The notes beneath the pieces are model-generated. The model did no database searches. It was not told the DNA's origin and was given only the letters and a program-made list of their open reading frames with translations. From Cupriavidus basilensis (GTDB lineage: Bacteria > Pseudomonadota > Gammaproteobacteria > Burkholderiales > Burkholderiaceae): DNA of 64,000 bases. The position numbers and the translations under genes are program-made. Each line of letters begins with the position of its first letter. Positions within the stretch are counted from its first letter, which is position 1. The stretch spans positions 1,488,001-1,552,000 of the forward strand of contig NZ_CP010537.1 in assembly GCF_000832305.1 (NCBI RefSeq). Direction: 5' to 3'. Below, one piece after another: positions 63,100-64,000 of the stretch.

Positions 63100-63784
63100 C
63101 ACCGTGCTGGCGGCGCTGAGCCTGGTGGCTACCGTTGCCCTCTATTACTTCAACAAGCGCCTCTATGCGCGCCGTGCGCGGCTGTGGCTGACGCCGCTGC
63201 TGGCCACGCCGGTGGTGCTGATCGCGTTGGTGCTGGCGGCGCACGTGCCGTATCGCGACTATATCGCCGACACGCGCTGGCTGATGTGGCTGCTTGGCCC
63301 GGCCACCATCGCCTTCGCGTTGCCGATCTACGATCACCGTGCGCTGGTGCGCCAGCATTGGCTGTCGATTTCGGTTGGGGTGCTGGCCGCGGTGGTGACG
63401 TCGGTGTTCACCTCGGTCTGGCTGGCGCGCGGCTTTGGCTTGCCGGTGATGCTGCAAAAGGGGCTGGCGGTGCGCTCGGTGACCACGCCATTTGCTGTGG
63501 ATGCGGTGCGCGCGCTGGGCGGGCCGCCGGATCTTGCCGCGATCTTTGTGGTCATGACCGGGCTGACGGGCATGGCGATTGGCGAGATCGTGCTGGCTTG
63601 CTTGCCCTCGGTGCGCAGCCGGCTGGCGCAAGGCGCGATCTTCGGCGCCGCTGCGCATGGGGCCGGCACGGCCAAGGCGAGGCAACTGGGTGAAGTGCAG
63701 GGTGTAGTGGCATCGCTGGTGATGATGATCGCGGGGCTGGTCAGCGTGCTGGCCGCGCCGCTGATCCGCAGCGTATTCTTTTAA
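63092..63784 (+). CDS. CidB/LrgB-family membrane protein
   Basis: The 230-residue protein has six or more membrane segments and the LrgB core: LLGPATIAFALPIY, the GLAVRSVTTPFAVDAV stretch and GAAAHGAGTAKARQLGEVQG. It works with the preceding CidA/LrgA protein. The start at 63092 overlaps the upstream stop, so the two are translationally coupled. Confidence 0.88.
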   Translation: MHDTVLAALSLVATVALYYFNKRLYARRARLWLTPLLATPVVLIALVLAAHVPYRDYIADTRWLMWLLGPATIAFALPIYDHRALVRQHWLSISVGVLAAVVTSVFTSVWLARGFGLPVMLQKGLAVRSVTTPFAVDAVRALGGPPDLAAIFVVMTGLTGMAIGEIVLACLPSVRSRLAQGAIFGAAAHGAGTAKARQLGEVQGVVASLVMMIAGLVSVLAAPLIRSVFF

Positions 63785-64000
63785 GCGGGCTTGCGTAGTA
63801 CTGCGCAATGGCTGCGCGCTTGGGCGCAGGCGCTGAGTAGTACTGCGTAGCCTATGGCCTTGCGACCGCTCCGGGCGCAGGGTTTTTTGCGCGCCCGCCA
63901 ACGCGCCGCGCGAAATTGGCGCAAAATGCGGCACTTGCGCGATCGTGCCGGTGCGCCGACATGCGCCGCTCATCCTCACGTGGCTAGCCGTTCTTCACGC
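63785..64000. other. window tail, no gene seen
   Basis: No gene is supported. The 10-base sequence TAGTACTGCG occurs twice (near 63799 and 63837), and a GGGCGCAGGG followed by six T (63880-63896) might end the cidAB-like transcript. Confidence 0.4.

Overview
The window is high-GC DNA from a beta-proteobacterium of the family Burkholderiaceae, most likely a Cupriavidus species. The grounds are a polyhydroxyalkanoate granule phasin, a Burkholderiales-type porin, many LysR/GntR-controlled catabolic clusters, and a contact-dependent growth inhibition (CDI) locus with the Burkholderia gene order A-I-O-B. No rRNA, tRNA or CRISPR array was seen.

Left part (1-32.6 kb): metabolic genes. First comes a four-gene set on the + strand: a haem-oxygenase-like di-iron protein, an aldehyde dehydrogenase, a GlcG/HbpS-family protein and a 2Fe-2S flavoprotein reductase. 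A DsbA-like protein, a UBP zinc-finger protein and WrbA follow. From 19.6 kb back to 6.0 kb lies a twelve-gene minus-strand array whose members mostly overlap by 1-4 bases. It holds a class II aldolase-like protein, a peptide-type ABC importer, a 2-hydroxyacid dehydrogenase, a class III aminotransferase, an EamA exporter, an FCD-GntR regulator, an acetylpolyamine amidohydrolase, a small-molecule kinase and a phospho-lyase-like aminotransferase. It reads as one operon for import and breakdown of an amino compound, possibly a polyamine or amino alcohol. Next come the phasin with its promoter and terminator, a uracil-DNA glycosylase, a porin, a LysR/FAD-monooxygenase pair, a ChaA antiporter, OsmC, a BON-domain protein, a GlxA-type regulator and two tandem CPG2-like carboxypeptidases.

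Middle (32.6-59.8 kb): the CDI locus. A 3447-residue CdiA/BcpA exoprotein is followed by its overlapping immunity gene. About 9 kb of AT-richer cassette DNA comes next: orphan toxin tips, intact orphan immunity genes, immunity genes broken by in-frame stops or frameshifts, an IS5-type transposase tail and several short copies of the CdiA pretoxin region. After this come a periplasmic protein, a BcpO-type lipoprotein and the outer-membrane transporter CdiB/BcpB. A perfect 430-bp direct repeat joins the working cdiA to an orphan toxin-immunity cassette 5,017 bp downstream. Recombination across it would replace the deployed toxin. Further decayed immunity pieces and a broken duplicate of the periplasmic gene lie beyond cdiB, so the island reaches about 59.8 kb.

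Right end (59.8-64 kb): small hypothetical genes, a frameshifted GrpB-family gene, and a LysR regulator divergent from a CidA/LrgA-CidB/LrgB pair.

Starts were moved inward from the longest reading frame wherever a ribosome binding site, a stop-start overlap or family length favoured it. All family names come from reading the translated sequence and recalling families; no searches were run.
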